Shown piece by piece: positions 1-8,054 of a stretch of 64,000 nt of DNA. The notes under the pieces were generated by a model. That model had not been told where the DNA came from and did no database searches. It saw nothing but the letters and a program-made list of their open reading frames with translations. A program made the position numbers and the translations under genes. Position 1 is the first letter of the stretch, and the number at the start of each line of letters is the position of its first letter. The stretch is from Streptomyces solicavernae (lineage in GTDB: Bacteria; Actinomycetota; Actinomycetes; Streptomycetales; Streptomycetaceae), in contig NZ_JASCIR010000010.1 of assembly GCF_029968095.1 (NCBI RefSeq), positions 124,001 through 188,000 on the forward strand, given 5' to 3'.

Positions 1-936
1 CGGTGTGAGCCCCGTGCGTCGGTGCACATGCTGCCGCAGCGAGTCCGCCGTACCGAGCCCGCAGGCGCGCGCCACCTGATCCATCGGCAATGACGTCGTC
101 TCCAGCAACTCCTTGGCCCGCTCGATGCGTTGATGCAGCAGCCACTGCAGCGGACTCACCCCGGTCTCCGCATGAAACCGCCGGGTCAGCGTCCGCACGC
201 TGACCCCCGCGTGCCGCGCCAGGTCGGCCAGGGTGAGCGTGCGGTCCAGGTTGCGCATCGCCCAACCCCGGGTGTCCGCCGACGCGTTGCCCCGCACCGG
301 CGGCAGCGGCGTCTGCGTGAACTGGGTCTGGCCGCCCGGCCGCACCGGCGCGACCAGCGCCAGCCGGGCCACCGTGTTCGCCACCGCCGCCCCGTAGTCC
401 GTACGGATCATGTGCAGGCACAGGTCGATCCCCGCCGCGTACCCCGAGGCCGTCATGACCTGGCCGTCCTGGACGTAGAGGACGTCGCCCTGCACGTCCA
501 CCGACGGGTAGCGGCGCCGCAGCTCCGCCGCCAGACCGTGGTACGTCGTCGCCGCGCGCCCTTCGAGCAGCCCCGCCTCGGCCAGCACGAACGCGCCGCT
601 GCAGATCGACGCGATCCGCTTGCCCGCCGCCTCCGCCGCGCGCACGACGGCCACGGTCCGCGGATCCGGGGCGTAGCGGTCGCCGGTGCCCGCGACCATC
701 ACCGTGTCGGCGTCCGCGGCCGCCTCCAGGCCCCGGTCGATGCGGAGCGCGTACCCGCCCGTGGTGACGACCTGGCCCGGATCGGCCGTACACAGCACGA
801 GCTCGTACCCGGGACGGCCGTCCACCTCGACCTTCTCGAACAGCAGCTCCGGAATGGCGAGGTTGAACATCGACACGGGCGAGGGCGCGATCACCGCGAC
901 CCGGTGCGGCACCGGCAGGGGCGACGACGAGCGCAT
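1..936 (-). CDS. GlxA-family transcriptional regulator (partial, C-terminus cut by window edge)
   Basis: Reads leftward from an ATG at 936 and stays open to base 1 (312 codons, no stop), so the C-terminus lies outside the window. Residues about 10-170 look like a DJ-1/PfpI glutamine-amidotransferase-like sensor domain with a nucleophile-elbow-like ASICSGAF segment. Residues about 215-312 are an AraC-type double helix-turn-helix (RTLTRRFHAETG and LGTADSLRQHVHRRTG). This order is typical of GlxA/FtrA regulators. It is divergent from the MFS gene at 1007 with only 70 bp between, so it probably controls that exporter; this is inferred from position. The ligand is unknown. Confidence 0.9.
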   Translation of the reverse strand, partial: MRSSSPLPVPHRVAVIAPSPVSMFNLAIPELLFEKVEVDGRPGYELVLCTADPGQVVTTGGYALRIDRGLEAAADADTVMVAGTGDRYAPDPRTVAVVRAAEAAGKRIASICSGAFVLAEAGLLEGRAATTYHGLAAELRRRYPSVDVQGDVLYVQDGQVMTASGYAAGIDLCLHMIRTDYGAAVANTVARLALVAPVRPGGQTQFTQTPLPPVRGNASADTRGWAMRNLDRTLTLADLARHAGVSVRTLTRRFHAETGVSPLQWLLHQRIERAKELLETTSLPMDQVARACGLGTADSLRQHVHRRTGLTP

Positions 937-1006
937 GGCCAGAACCTCCGGACGTATGGCATTCAGGCCACTACTGTACGGCCGCGAAGATCGACAGGCT
1001 GGCCGC

Positions 1007-2428
1007 ATGACCGTCACCACACCTCCCGGGAAGTCCCCACCAGGCCTGAGCGGGGCCGAGTTGGGCGCATCCGGCAGGCCCCCGCACGCCACCGCCTCCC
1101 CGGCCCTCACCCTCCTCGCCGCGCTCCTCGGCTTCGCCCTGATCACTCTGGACGCCTCCATCGTCAACGTCGCGCTGCCCGCCATCGGCGACGCGCTGGG
1201 CGGCGGCATGACCGGACTGCAGTGGGTGGTCGACGCGTACACCCTCGCCTTCGCCGCCCTCATGCTGTCCACCGGCGCCTTCTCCGACCGGGCCGGCGCC
1301 ACCCGCGCGTACGGAATCGGCGTCGCCCTGTTCACCGCCGCGTCCGTGGCCTGCGCGCTCGCCCCGAGCCTCGGCCTGCTGACCGGGGCCCGCGTCGTCC
1401 AGGGCATCGGCGCCGCGGTCGTCCTGCCCGCCTCGCTCTCCCTCGTCCGGCAGGCGTACGCCGACACCGCCGCGCGGGCCCGCGCCGTCGCGCTGTGGGC
1501 GGCGGGCGGCTCGGTCGCCCTCGCGCTCGGGCCGGTCGCGGGCGGCGCCCTCACCACCGCCTGGGACTGGCGCGGCATCTTCCTCGTCAACGTGCCGCTC
1601 GGTGCGGCCGCCCTCGCCCTGCTGGTGCGCGCGCCGCGCGTGCAGCGCCGCCCCGCACCGCTCGACCTGCCCGGACAGCTCACCGCCGCCGTCGCCCTGA
1701 TCGCGCTCACCCTCGCCGTCATCGAGGGCGGCACGACCGGCCTCGTCTCCGGCGCCGTGGCGCTCGCCGCCGGTGCGCTCTTCTTGTACGTCGAGTCGCG
1801 GCAGCCGCACCCGGTCGTGCCGCTCGGCCTGTTCCGCGACCGGACCGTGGCCGTCGTGGTGGCCTCGGGCGCCGCGTGCAGCGTCGCGTTCTACGGGGTG
1901 GTCTTCGTGTTCAGCCTGTTCTTCCAGCAGGTGCAGGGGCGGTCGGCGCTCGAAGCCGGGCTGATGTTCCTGCCGATGACCGGCCTCATCGCGGTGACGA
2001 ACGTCGCCTCGGGCAAGCTCGCGGGGCGCTACGGGCCCCGGGTGCCGATGATCGCCGGGCAGGCGCTGGCGTCCCTCGGCTTCCTGCTCGTCGTCCCGGT
2101 CGACGCCGACACCCCCGCCCTGCACCTCGCGTTCCTCCTCGTCCCGCTCGCCCTCGGCTGCGCCCTGACCATCCCGCCGCTGACGGCCGCGATGATGGAG
2201 GCCGTCCCCGCGGAGCGCGCCGGTGTCGCGGCGGGTGTCCTGAACGCCGCCCGGCAGGTGTCCGGCGGCCTCGGCATCGCGGTCTTCGGCGCGCTGCTCG
2301 CCGAGGAGTTCGTGCCGGGGCTGCGGACGAGCATGCTGATCAGCGCGGGGCTGCTGGCGGTGACGGCGGTGGCGACGCTGTGGCTGCGGTCCGGGCCGCG
2401 CCCCGCCCCACGGGAAAAGACGGCCTGA
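1007..2428 (+). CDS. MFS transporter, DHA2 (EmrB/QacA-like) drug exporter
   Basis: 473 residues from the ATG at 1007. An open frame extends further upstream, but that part lies over the divergent regulator and its promoter. The hydrophobic profile fits 14 transmembrane helices. The first helix carries LDASIVNVALP, the usual DHA2 motif, and the fifth-helix region has a motif-C-like ALGPVAGGAL, typical of antiporters. A proton-driven multidrug exporter in the cytoplasmic membrane is the likely role, with unknown substrate. The gene is divergent from a GlxA-type regulator, and its C-terminal tail is basic and cytoplasmic. Confidence 0.88.
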   Translation: MTVTTPPGKSPPGLSGAELGASGRPPHATASPALTLLAALLGFALITLDASIVNVALPAIGDALGGGMTGLQWVVDAYTLAFAALMLSTGAFSDRAGATRAYGIGVALFTAASVACALAPSLGLLTGARVVQGIGAAVVLPASLSLVRQAYADTAARARAVALWAAGGSVALALGPVAGGALTTAWDWRGIFLVNVPLGAAALALLVRAPRVQRRPAPLDLPGQLTAAVALIALTLAVIEGGTTGLVSGAVALAAGALFLYVESRQPHPVVPLGLFRDRTVAVVVASGAACSVAFYGVVFVFSLFFQQVQGRSALEAGLMFLPMTGLIAVTNVASGKLAGRYGPRVPMIAGQALASLGFLLVVPVDADTPALHLAFLLVPLALGCALTIPPLTAAMMEAVPAERAGVAAGVLNAARQVSGGLGIAVFGALLAEEFVPGLRTSMLISAGLLAVTAVATLWLRSGPRPAPREKTA

Positions 2429-2491
2429 GTCCGCCCCGCGCGCGGGAAAACTCGTTTCGGCCATGCCGTCCCGCCCTGCGACACTGCGTCC

Positions 2492-3079
2492 ATGCTGACC
2501 ATCAGAGACGCCGTCGCGCAGGACTGGGACCGCATCTGGCCGTTCTGGCAGCAGATCGTGAGCGCCGGGGAGACGTACTCCTGGGACCGGGACACCCCGA
2601 AGGACGCCGCTCGGGAACTCTGGATGCCGCCCGGTGGGCGGGTGTTCGTGGCCGTCGACGACTCCGGTCCCGACACCGTCCTCGCCTCCGCGTCCGTGAA
2701 GCGGAACTACGGCGGACCGGCCGCGCACGTCGCCAACGCCGGGTTCATGGTCGACCCGGCGCACACCGGCCGCGGCATCGGGCGCCGCCTGGCCGAGCAT
2801 GTCCTCGACGCGGCCGCGCAGGACGGGTACGAGGCGATGGTGTTCAACGCGGTCGTCGAGACCAACCCGGCCCTCGCGCTGTGGCGCTCCCTCGGCTTCA
2901 CCGTCGTCGGCACCGTCCCCGAGGCCTTCGAGCATCCGACGCGGGGGCGGGTCGCGCTGTACGTCATGCATCGCCGGCTCCGAGAACCGCCCACTGAGAG
3001 CGGAAGGGCCGCTCCCGGCGGGAATGCCGGGTTGCGCCGCCGCGGCTGCGAGGTTCCGCAGGTCAAGGGTGACGTATAA
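2492..3079 (+). CDS. GNAT family N-acetyltransferase (phosphinothricin acetyltransferase-like)
   Basis: 195 residues. The fold order is that of Gcn5-related acetyltransferases: an N-terminal LTIRDAVAQDW strand-helix, then the acetyl-CoA pyrophosphate loop TGRGIGRRLAEHVL near residues 90-105, then NPALALWRSLGF toward the end. The closest family by look is the phosphinothricin/PatA-like group, but no substrate can be assigned. The last 30 or so residues are a low-complexity tail beyond the usual 165-170 length. No clear Shine-Dalgarno precedes the ATG, and it lies 63 bp after the MFS gene. Confidence 0.85.
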   Translation: MLTIRDAVAQDWDRIWPFWQQIVSAGETYSWDRDTPKDAARELWMPPGGRVFVAVDDSGPDTVLASASVKRNYGGPAAHVANAGFMVDPAHTGRGIGRRLAEHVLDAAAQDGYEAMVFNAVVETNPALALWRSLGFTVVGTVPEAFEHPTRGRVALYVMHRRLREPPTESGRAAPGGNAGLRRRGCEVPQVKGDV

Positions 3080-3149
3080 GCACCGCTTGGGGCCACCCCG
3101 TAACAACGCGCAATGGACGAGGGGTTGGGCCGCCCCCCAGAGTGGAGGC

Positions 3150-4187
3150 ATGGAGAGCCTCTTGGGTGCGGCCTTCGCACCGCAGACGACGTATCTGAAC
3201 ACCGCGAGCAGCGGCCTGCTCCCCGCCGACGGGGTGCGCGCCGTGCAGGACGCCGTCGCGGCGATCGCGGCCGGGCGGGCCGGGGACATGTTCGCCGACG
3301 TGGAGGCCGCCCGCGCCGCCTTCGCCCGGATCGTCGGCGTCCCGGCGACCCGCGTGGCCGCCGGTGACTCCGTCGCCGTCTACACCGGCCTGATCGCCGC
3401 CTCCCTGCCGCCGGGCGCCGAAGTCCTGGTCCCCGAGGGCGACTTCAGTTCGCTGGTCAACCCGTTCCACGTGCGCGGCGACCTCAAGGTCCGCACCGTC
3501 CCGCTCGACGGGCTCGCCGAGGCCGTCCGACCCGGCACCGCCCTCGTCGCGTTCAGCCTGGCCCAGTCCGCCGACGGCCGCATCGCCGACCTCGACGCGG
3601 TCCGCGCCGCCGCCCGCGCCCACGGCGCCCGTACGCTCGTCGACGTCTCGCAGTCCGCGGGCTGGCTGCCGTACGACGCCTCCGGCGACGACTTCACGGT
3701 GGCCGTCGCCTTCAAGTGGCTGCTCTGCCCGCGCGGCGTCACGTTCCTCGTCGTGCCGGAGGACTTCGGCTCGCTCACGCCGGTCCTCGCGGGCTGGGTC
3801 GCGGGGGAGGAGCCGTGGGACAGCTGCTACGGGCCGGTCCGCGAACTCGCGCACTCCGCCCGGCGGTTCGACGTCAGCCCCAGCCTGCTCTCGTACGTCG
3901 GCGCCCGGCACGGCCTCGACCTCGTCGAGCGGATCGGGGTGGCGGCGGTGCACGCCCACGACACCGCGCTGGCCGACCGGTTCCGGGCGGGGCTCGCCCG
4001 GCTGGGGCACCGGCCCGTCGACGCGCCGGGCTCGGCGATCGTGTCCGTGCCGGGGCTCGGCTTCCGGCAGCCGGAGCTGAGCCGTGCGGGCATCGAGGTG
4101 TCGGACCGGGCGGGCAGCCTGCGGGCCGCGTTCCACCTGTACAACTCGGGCGCGGACGTGGACCGGCTGCTGGCTGCGCTGGCCTGA
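3150..4187 (+). CDS. Class V aminotransferase / cysteine-desulfurase-like PLP enzyme
   Basis: 345 residues from ATG 3150, which has GGAGG just upstream (agtggaggcATG). The protein has the fold-type I class V pattern: TTYLNTASSGLLP at the N-terminus, a DVSQSAGWLPYD segment with the cofactor-binding Asp, and AFKWLLCPRG with the probable Schiff-base Lys. It lacks an obvious catalytic Cys loop for sulfur transfer, so a non-desulfurase activity (aminotransferase, lyase or kynureninase-like) is as likely. The substrate is unknown. A convergent hairpin terminator separates it from ectD. Confidence 0.85.
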   Translation: MESLLGAAFAPQTTYLNTASSGLLPADGVRAVQDAVAAIAAGRAGDMFADVEAARAAFARIVGVPATRVAAGDSVAVYTGLIAASLPPGAEVLVPEGDFSSLVNPFHVRGDLKVRTVPLDGLAEAVRPGTALVAFSLAQSADGRIADLDAVRAAARAHGARTLVDVSQSAGWLPYDASGDDFTVAVAFKWLLCPRGVTFLVVPEDFGSLTPVLAGWVAGEEPWDSCYGPVRELAHSARRFDVSPSLLSYVGARHGLDLVERIGVAAVHAHDTALADRFRAGLARLGHRPVDAPGSAIVSVPGLGFRQPELSRAGIEVSDRAGSLRAAFHLYNSGADVDRLLAALA

Positions 4188-4209
4188 ACCGCCTGTGTCC
4201 GTACGACAG

Positions 4210-4242
4210 TTGGCCCGGCTCCCTCAAGGGGAACCGGGCCAA
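4210..4242. terminator. Bidirectional hairpin terminator between class V enzyme and ectD
   Basis: A 14-bp inverted repeat (4210-4223 with 4229-4242, one mismatch) closes a 5-nt loop. It lies between two convergent genes and can serve both. There is no long T-run on either side, as is common in streptomycetes. Confidence 0.75.
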
Positions 4243-4273
4243 GCGTCACATCACTTGGGTCACCGCGAGGGCC

Positions 4274-5173
4274 TCACCGTACCGGGGTGAAGTCCCTGGC
4301 GCCGATGTACTCGGGGCGCCGGATGGGTGCCGCGAAGGGTTCCTGCGCCGTGTTCTCCACGCTGTTGAAGACGAAGAACACGTTGCTCCGCGGGAAGGGA
4401 GTGATGTTGTCCCCACTGCCGTGCATGGTGTTGCAGTCGAACAGCACGGCCGAACCGGCGCTGCCGACCCACTGGGCGATCCCGTGTTCGTCCGAGAGCT
4501 TCGTCAGCGCCTCGTCGGAGGGGATGCCCGCGTCCTGCATCTGCAGGGACCGCTTGTAGTTGTCCTTCGGAGTGGCGCCCTCGCAGCCGAGGAAGGTGCG
4601 GTGCGAACCCGGCACGAGGAGCAGGCTGCCGTTGTACGCGTAGTTCTCGGTGAGGGCGATGGACACGGACACGGTCCGCATGTTCGCGAGCCCGTCCTCC
4701 GCATGCCACGTCTCGAAGTCGGAGTGCCAGTAGAAGCCGGAGGCGCCGAAGCCGGGCTTCACGTTGATCCGTGACTGATGGATGTAGACGTCCGAACCCA
4801 GGATCTGCCGGGCCCGTCCGACGACGCGCGGGTCCGCCGCCAGCTTGGCGAAGACCTCGCTGATCTTGTGCACCTCGAAGAGGGAACGGATCTCTCCCGA
4901 GCTCTTCTCCACGATGGAACGCTCGTCGGCACGCATCGCGGGGTCCTGGGTCAGACGGTTCAGCTCCGCCTGGTAGACGCCCACTTCGTTGCCGGAGACC
5001 AGCTCGTCGACCTGGAAGAAACCGTCCCGGTCGAACGCCGACAGCTCCGCGGCCGCGAACGGCCCCTCCGTACCCGGCTCGGACCAGATGACTGGGTCCT
5101 TGCGCTCGGTGAGCACCTCGGCGGTGCCTCGGGTCGGGTACAGGTCTGCGGTGCGTTCGGGTGCGGTGGTCAT
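4274..5173 (-). CDS. ectD: Ectoine 5-hydroxylase
   Basis: 299 residues, the usual length of EctD. It is a non-heme Fe(II)/2-oxoglutarate dioxygenase that converts ectoine to 5-hydroxyectoine in the cytoplasm. The iron triad is visible as H150-x-D152 (in YWHSDFETWHAEDG) and H251 (NTMHGSGDN). The EctD signature stretch between the metal residues is intact, and the 2-oxoglutarate-binding arginine is probably the one in PFPRSNV. It is the last gene of ectABCD, separated from ectC by 116 bp that hold a strong hairpin, so its dose may be set below that of ectABC. Confidence 0.97.
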   Translation of the reverse strand: MTTAPERTADLYPTRGTAEVLTERKDPVIWSEPGTEGPFAAAELSAFDRDGFFQVDELVSGNEVGVYQAELNRLTQDPAMRADERSIVEKSSGEIRSLFEVHKISEVFAKLAADPRVVGRARQILGSDVYIHQSRINVKPGFGASGFYWHSDFETWHAEDGLANMRTVSVSIALTENYAYNGSLLLVPGSHRTFLGCEGATPKDNYKRSLQMQDAGIPSDEALTKLSDEHGIAQWVGSAGSAVLFDCNTMHGSGDNITPFPRSNVFFVFNSVENTAQEPFAAPIRRPEYIGARDFTPVR

Positions 5174-5217
5174 GGTGTTGCCTGCCTCTCCTCTCGTACG
5201 GCCCTGTTCGGGATGTA

Positions 5218-5262
5218 CCCGGCTGCCGCATCCCGCCCCCGAGGCGGGATGCGGCAGCCGGG
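5218..5262 (-). terminator. 20-bp hairpin between ectC and ectD (attenuator-like)
   Basis: A perfect 20-bp inverted repeat (5218-5237 with 5243-5262) with a 5-nt loop sits in the 116-bp ectC-ectD gap. No T-run follows on the minus strand. It may act as a partial terminator or an mRNA-stabilising structure between ectABC and ectD. I see no clear separate promoter in the remaining gap. Confidence 0.7.
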
Positions 5263-5289
5263 AGTCAAGGGGGGCTCTCAGCCCTGGTG

Positions 5290-5694
5290 TCAGCTCTCGT
5301 CAGGCTCCGTGAGCAGCGGGTACACGCCGTTCTCGTCGTGGTCCTCGCGGCCCGTCACCGGCGGGTTGAAGACACAGATGCAGTGAAAGTCCTCCTTGAT
5401 ACGCATCGTGTGCTTCTCGTGCCCGTTGAGCAAGTACATGGTGCCCGGCGTGATGATGTATTTCTCGCCGGTCGTGTCGTCGGTCAGCTCCGCCTCGCCC
5501 TTGGTGCAGACGACGGCCTCGATGTGGTTGGCGTACCACATGGACGTCTCGGTGCCCGCGTAGAGGATGGTCTCGTGCAGCGAGAAGCCGACGCGCTCCT
5601 TGGCGAGCACGATGCGCTTGCTCTCCCAGGTGCCCGAGGCGGACTTGACGTGCCGGTCGGTGCCTTCAATGTCCTTGAACGAACGGACGATCAC
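5290..5694 (-). CDS. ectC: L-ectoine synthase
   Basis: 134 residues, a single cupin domain, the normal size for EctC. It cyclises N-gamma-acetyl-2,4-diaminobutyrate to ectoine. The [16 protein letters not shown] start, the [12 protein letters not shown] segment and the [12 protein letters not shown] metal-site region are diagnostic. The C-terminus is acidic, ending in LLTEPDES. It lies 53 bp after ectB in the same direction, so the two are probably co-transcribed. Confidence 0.97.
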   Translation of the reverse strand: MIVRSFKDIEGTDRHVKSASGTWESKRIVLAKERVGFSLHETILYAGTETSMWYANHIEAVVCTKGEAELTDDTTGEKYIITPGTMYLLNGHEKHTMRIKEDFHCICVFNPPVTGREDHDENGVYPLLTEPDES

Positions 5695-5747
5695 GGTGAG
5701 TTGGTTCCTTTTCTCTTACGTGCGTACAGCTGGGGTGAGGGCCGCGC

Positions 5748-7016
5748 TCAGGCGGTCTCGCGTACGGCGCGGGCCAGGGTGCGCAGGCCCTCGTCCAGCT
5801 CCTCCTGCGTGATGGTGAGCGCGGGCAGGAGTTTCACGACCTCGCTCTCCGGGCCGGAGGTCTCGATCAGCAGACCCAGCTCGAAGGCGCGGTGCGCGAC
5901 CTTGCCCGCGCGCTCCTTGTCGCGGAACTCCAGGCCCCAGACCAGGCCGCGGCCCCGGTACTCCACGGTCTCGCCGGGGTGCTCGGCGCGGATCGCCTTC
6001 AGGGCCTGCTCGACCTGCTCGCCGCGGGCGAGGGTCTGCTTCTCCATCTGGCCGTCCGCCCAGTAGGCGTCGAGCGCGGCGGCCGCGGTGACGAACGCCG
6101 GGTTGTTGCCGCGGAAGGTGCCGTTGTGCTCGCCCGGCTCCCACACGTCCAGCTCGGGCTTGAACAGGGTCAGCGCGAACGGCAGGCCGTAGCCGGAGAT
6201 GGACTTCGAGACGGTGACGATGTCCGGCACGATGCCCGCCTCCTCGAAGGAGAAGAACCCGCCGGTGCGGCCGCAGCCCATCTGGATGTCGTCGACGATG
6301 AGCAGCATGTCCCAGCGCTTGCACACGTCGGCGAGCTGGCGCAGCCACTCGGCGCGGGCCACGTTGATGCCGCCCTCGCCCTGGACCGTCTCGACGATCA
6401 CGGCGGCGGGCTGGTTCAGGCCGGAGCCGGAGTCCTCCAGGAGACGCTCGAACCAGATGAAGTCCGGGGTCTTGCCGTCCAGGTAGTTGTCGAACGGCAT
6501 CGGCGTGCCGTGCACCAGCGGGATGCCGGCGCCGGCGCGCTTGAAGGAGTTGCCGGTCACGGCGAGCGAGCCGAGCGACATGCCGTGGAAGGCGTTGGTG
6601 AAGGACACGATCGACTCGCGGCCCTTGACCTTGCGGGCCAGCTTCAGCGCGGCCTCGACGGCGTTGGTGCCCGTCGGGCCCGGGAACATGACCTTGTACG
6701 GCAGGTCGCGGGGGCGCAGGATCGTGTTCTGGAACGACTCCAGGAAGGCGCGCTTGGCCGTGGTCGACATGTCCAGGCCGTGCGTGACGCCGTCCCGCTC
6801 GATGTAGTCGATGAGGGCGCGTTTCAGGACGGGGTTGTTGTGCCCGTAGTTGAGCGAGCCGGCCCCGGCGAAGAAGTCGAGGTACTCGTGGCCGTCCTCG
6901 TCGTACATGCGGCTGCCCTGCGCGCGGTCGAAGACCGTCGGCCAACCGCGGCAGTAGCTGCGCACCTCCGACTCCAGGGTCTCGAAGACGCTCAGGTCCG
7001 GCTGGGTGATGGTCAC
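5748..7016 (-). CDS. ectB: Diaminobutyrate--2-oxoglutarate transaminase
   Basis: 422 residues, GTG start at 7016 with AGGAGGAG 8 nt upstream. A class III PLP aminotransferase that makes L-2,4-diaminobutyrate from aspartate semialdehyde with glutamate as amino donor. Visible landmarks are the GPTGTNAVEAALKLA cofactor loop, IVDDIQMGCGRTG with the PLP Asp, and TVSKSISGYGLP with the Schiff-base Lys. It is the second gene of the ectoine operon, about 100 bp after ectA. No dedicated aspartokinase gene accompanies the cluster here, so precursor supply must come from elsewhere. Confidence 0.97.
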   Translation of the reverse strand: MTITQPDLSVFETLESEVRSYCRGWPTVFDRAQGSRMYDEDGHEYLDFFAGAGSLNYGHNNPVLKRALIDYIERDGVTHGLDMSTTAKRAFLESFQNTILRPRDLPYKVMFPGPTGTNAVEAALKLARKVKGRESIVSFTNAFHGMSLGSLAVTGNSFKRAGAGIPLVHGTPMPFDNYLDGKTPDFIWFERLLEDSGSGLNQPAAVIVETVQGEGGINVARAEWLRQLADVCKRWDMLLIVDDIQMGCGRTGGFFSFEEAGIVPDIVTVSKSISGYGLPFALTLFKPELDVWEPGEHNGTFRGNNPAFVTAAAALDAYWADGQMEKQTLARGEQVEQALKAIRAEHPGETVEYRGRGLVWGLEFRDKERAGKVAHRAFELGLLIETSGPESEVVKLLPALTITQEELDEGLRTLARAVRETA

Positions 7017-7119
7017 AGCGAATCTCCTCCTGGGAGATATAGGCGTGGGGGGTCCGAGTGGATGGATCGGGTCTGGCGGGTGGACTGCGGACCGCTCGGG
7101 GCGGCCCGCCGGGGGCGGG

Positions 7120-7668
7120 TCAGTACGGCAGCGGCCCGATGCGGTAGAGCACCTCGGGTTCGTGGCCGCCGTCGGGGAACTGTTCGGCGCTGAACAGCAC
7201 CTCCCGCGCGAGGTCGGCTCCGTGGCGCTGCGCGAACGACGTGAACAGGCGCTGCGACGGGATGTTGTCGGGGGAGATGGTGGTCTCCAGGGACCGGAGC
7301 CCGTACTCCTTCCCGACGCGCTGGGCCAGTCCGTCCAGCATCGCGGCGGCCAGGCCGCGGCCGCGCTGCGAGGCGTCGACGGCGACCTGCCACACCAGGA
7401 GGGTGTGCGGGCGGTCGGGCCTGATGTATCCGGTGATGAACCCGACCGCTTCCCCGTGCGCGTCTCGCGCGATCACCGAGGTGCCGGCGAAGTCACGGCA
7501 CCACAGCAGATAGCTGTACGAGGAGTTGAGGTCGAGGGTCTTCGAGTCACGGGCGATGCGCCAGAGTGCGGCTCCGTCCGTCACCTCCGGGGTGTCGAGC
7601 CGCAAGTCCCCCGGCATTTCGCGAAAGGCGGTACGGGCACTTGCAAGGTCTGCTTGTGCGGCTGTCAT
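7120..7668 (-). CDS. ectA: Diaminobutyrate acetyltransferase
   Basis: 182 residues from the ATG at 7668 (MTAAQADLAS). The open frame extends to 7746, but that extension is AT-rich, basic and unlike the family, so I chose the inner start. A GNAT enzyme that acetylates the gamma-amino group of diaminobutyrate: DSYSYLLW-like substrate region (LNSSYSYLLWCRDF), acetyl-CoA loop QRGRGLAAAML, and ETTISPDNIPSQRLF. First gene of ectABCD. No Shine-Dalgarno precedes the ATG, and a -10-like TAAATT lies 8 nt upstream, which suggests a leaderless mRNA. Confidence 0.95.
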   Translation of the reverse strand: MTAAQADLASARTAFREMPGDLRLDTPEVTDGAALWRIARDSKTLDLNSSYSYLLWCRDFAGTSVIARDAHGEAVGFITGYIRPDRPHTLLVWQVAVDASQRGRGLAAAMLDGLAQRVGKEYGLRSLETTISPDNIPSQRLFTSFAQRHGADLAREVLFSAEQFPDGGHEPEVLYRIGPLPY

Positions 7669-7705
7669 GCATATTGAATTTACCGACCGAAAATTGAAAT
7701 TGCAT
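7669..7705 (-). promoter_or_regulatory. Putative ectA promoter, leaderless transcript
   Basis: On the minus strand a -10-like TAAATT (7682 to 7677) lies 8 nt upstream of the ectA ATG, which would put the transcription start at or next to the start codon. The stretch up to about 7705 is unusually AT-rich for this genome. A -35 element is not clear (TGCAAT about 16 nt upstream is weak). Confidence 0.5.
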
Positions 7706-8054
7706 CGCGAGGAGGGGTTACCTGAACGCGCATCTTGTGTTATCACGCGGGCGTGCGCGCTCGCGCAAACAGCCCGCCAGATGCCCGATTTTGTACGGAA
7801 ATGCCGGGGCGAATCGCTGTACGTGTGGCGTCGGTCACAGGCCCGAAACCCCCCTGAGATCTGCCCGAATTACGTCGTTTGGCGTTCTCAAATCTTTGCG
7901 TTTAGAACCGGGAGAAGCGGGCAGAAGAATACGGGAAGCTGCGTGGAAAGCGGCTCCCCGTATTCGTGAATACGCGATTAGTTTATGGCCCCGGAAGGTT
8001 TTTCAGCCGGTGGCTCCGGTGGGCTGCGCGAAAATGCGCGAGCCCTCCTTGAAG
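7706..8054. other. AT-richer intergenic region upstream of ectA
   Basis: About 350 bp without a convincing gene. Codon bias is absent in all six frames, and base composition is clearly lower in GC than in the flanking genes. It holds the upstream control region of the ectoine operon and, at 7927-7965, the terminator of the minus-strand aminotransferase gene. Confidence 0.6.
7927..7965 (-). terminator. Rho-independent terminator of the 8055-9152 gene
   Basis: A 16-bp stem with two mismatches (7927-7942 with 7950-7965) and a 7-nt loop is followed on the minus strand by TTCTTCT-type pyrimidines. It lies 90 bp beyond the stop of the aminotransferase gene and insulates it from ectABCD. Confidence 0.75.

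Noticed and set aside
971..3289. 772-codon open frame on the minus strand opposite the MFS and GNAT genes
   Set aside because: It is a shadow frame of high-GC coding DNA: third-position GC bias follows the plus-strand genes, the translation is Gly/Arg/Asp-rich without domains, and there is no ribosome site.
7706..8054. Hidden tRNA or small gene in the AT-richer gap next to ectA
   Set aside because: No cloverleaf, no CCA-end context and no codon bias were found. The gap is explained by a promoter and a terminator.
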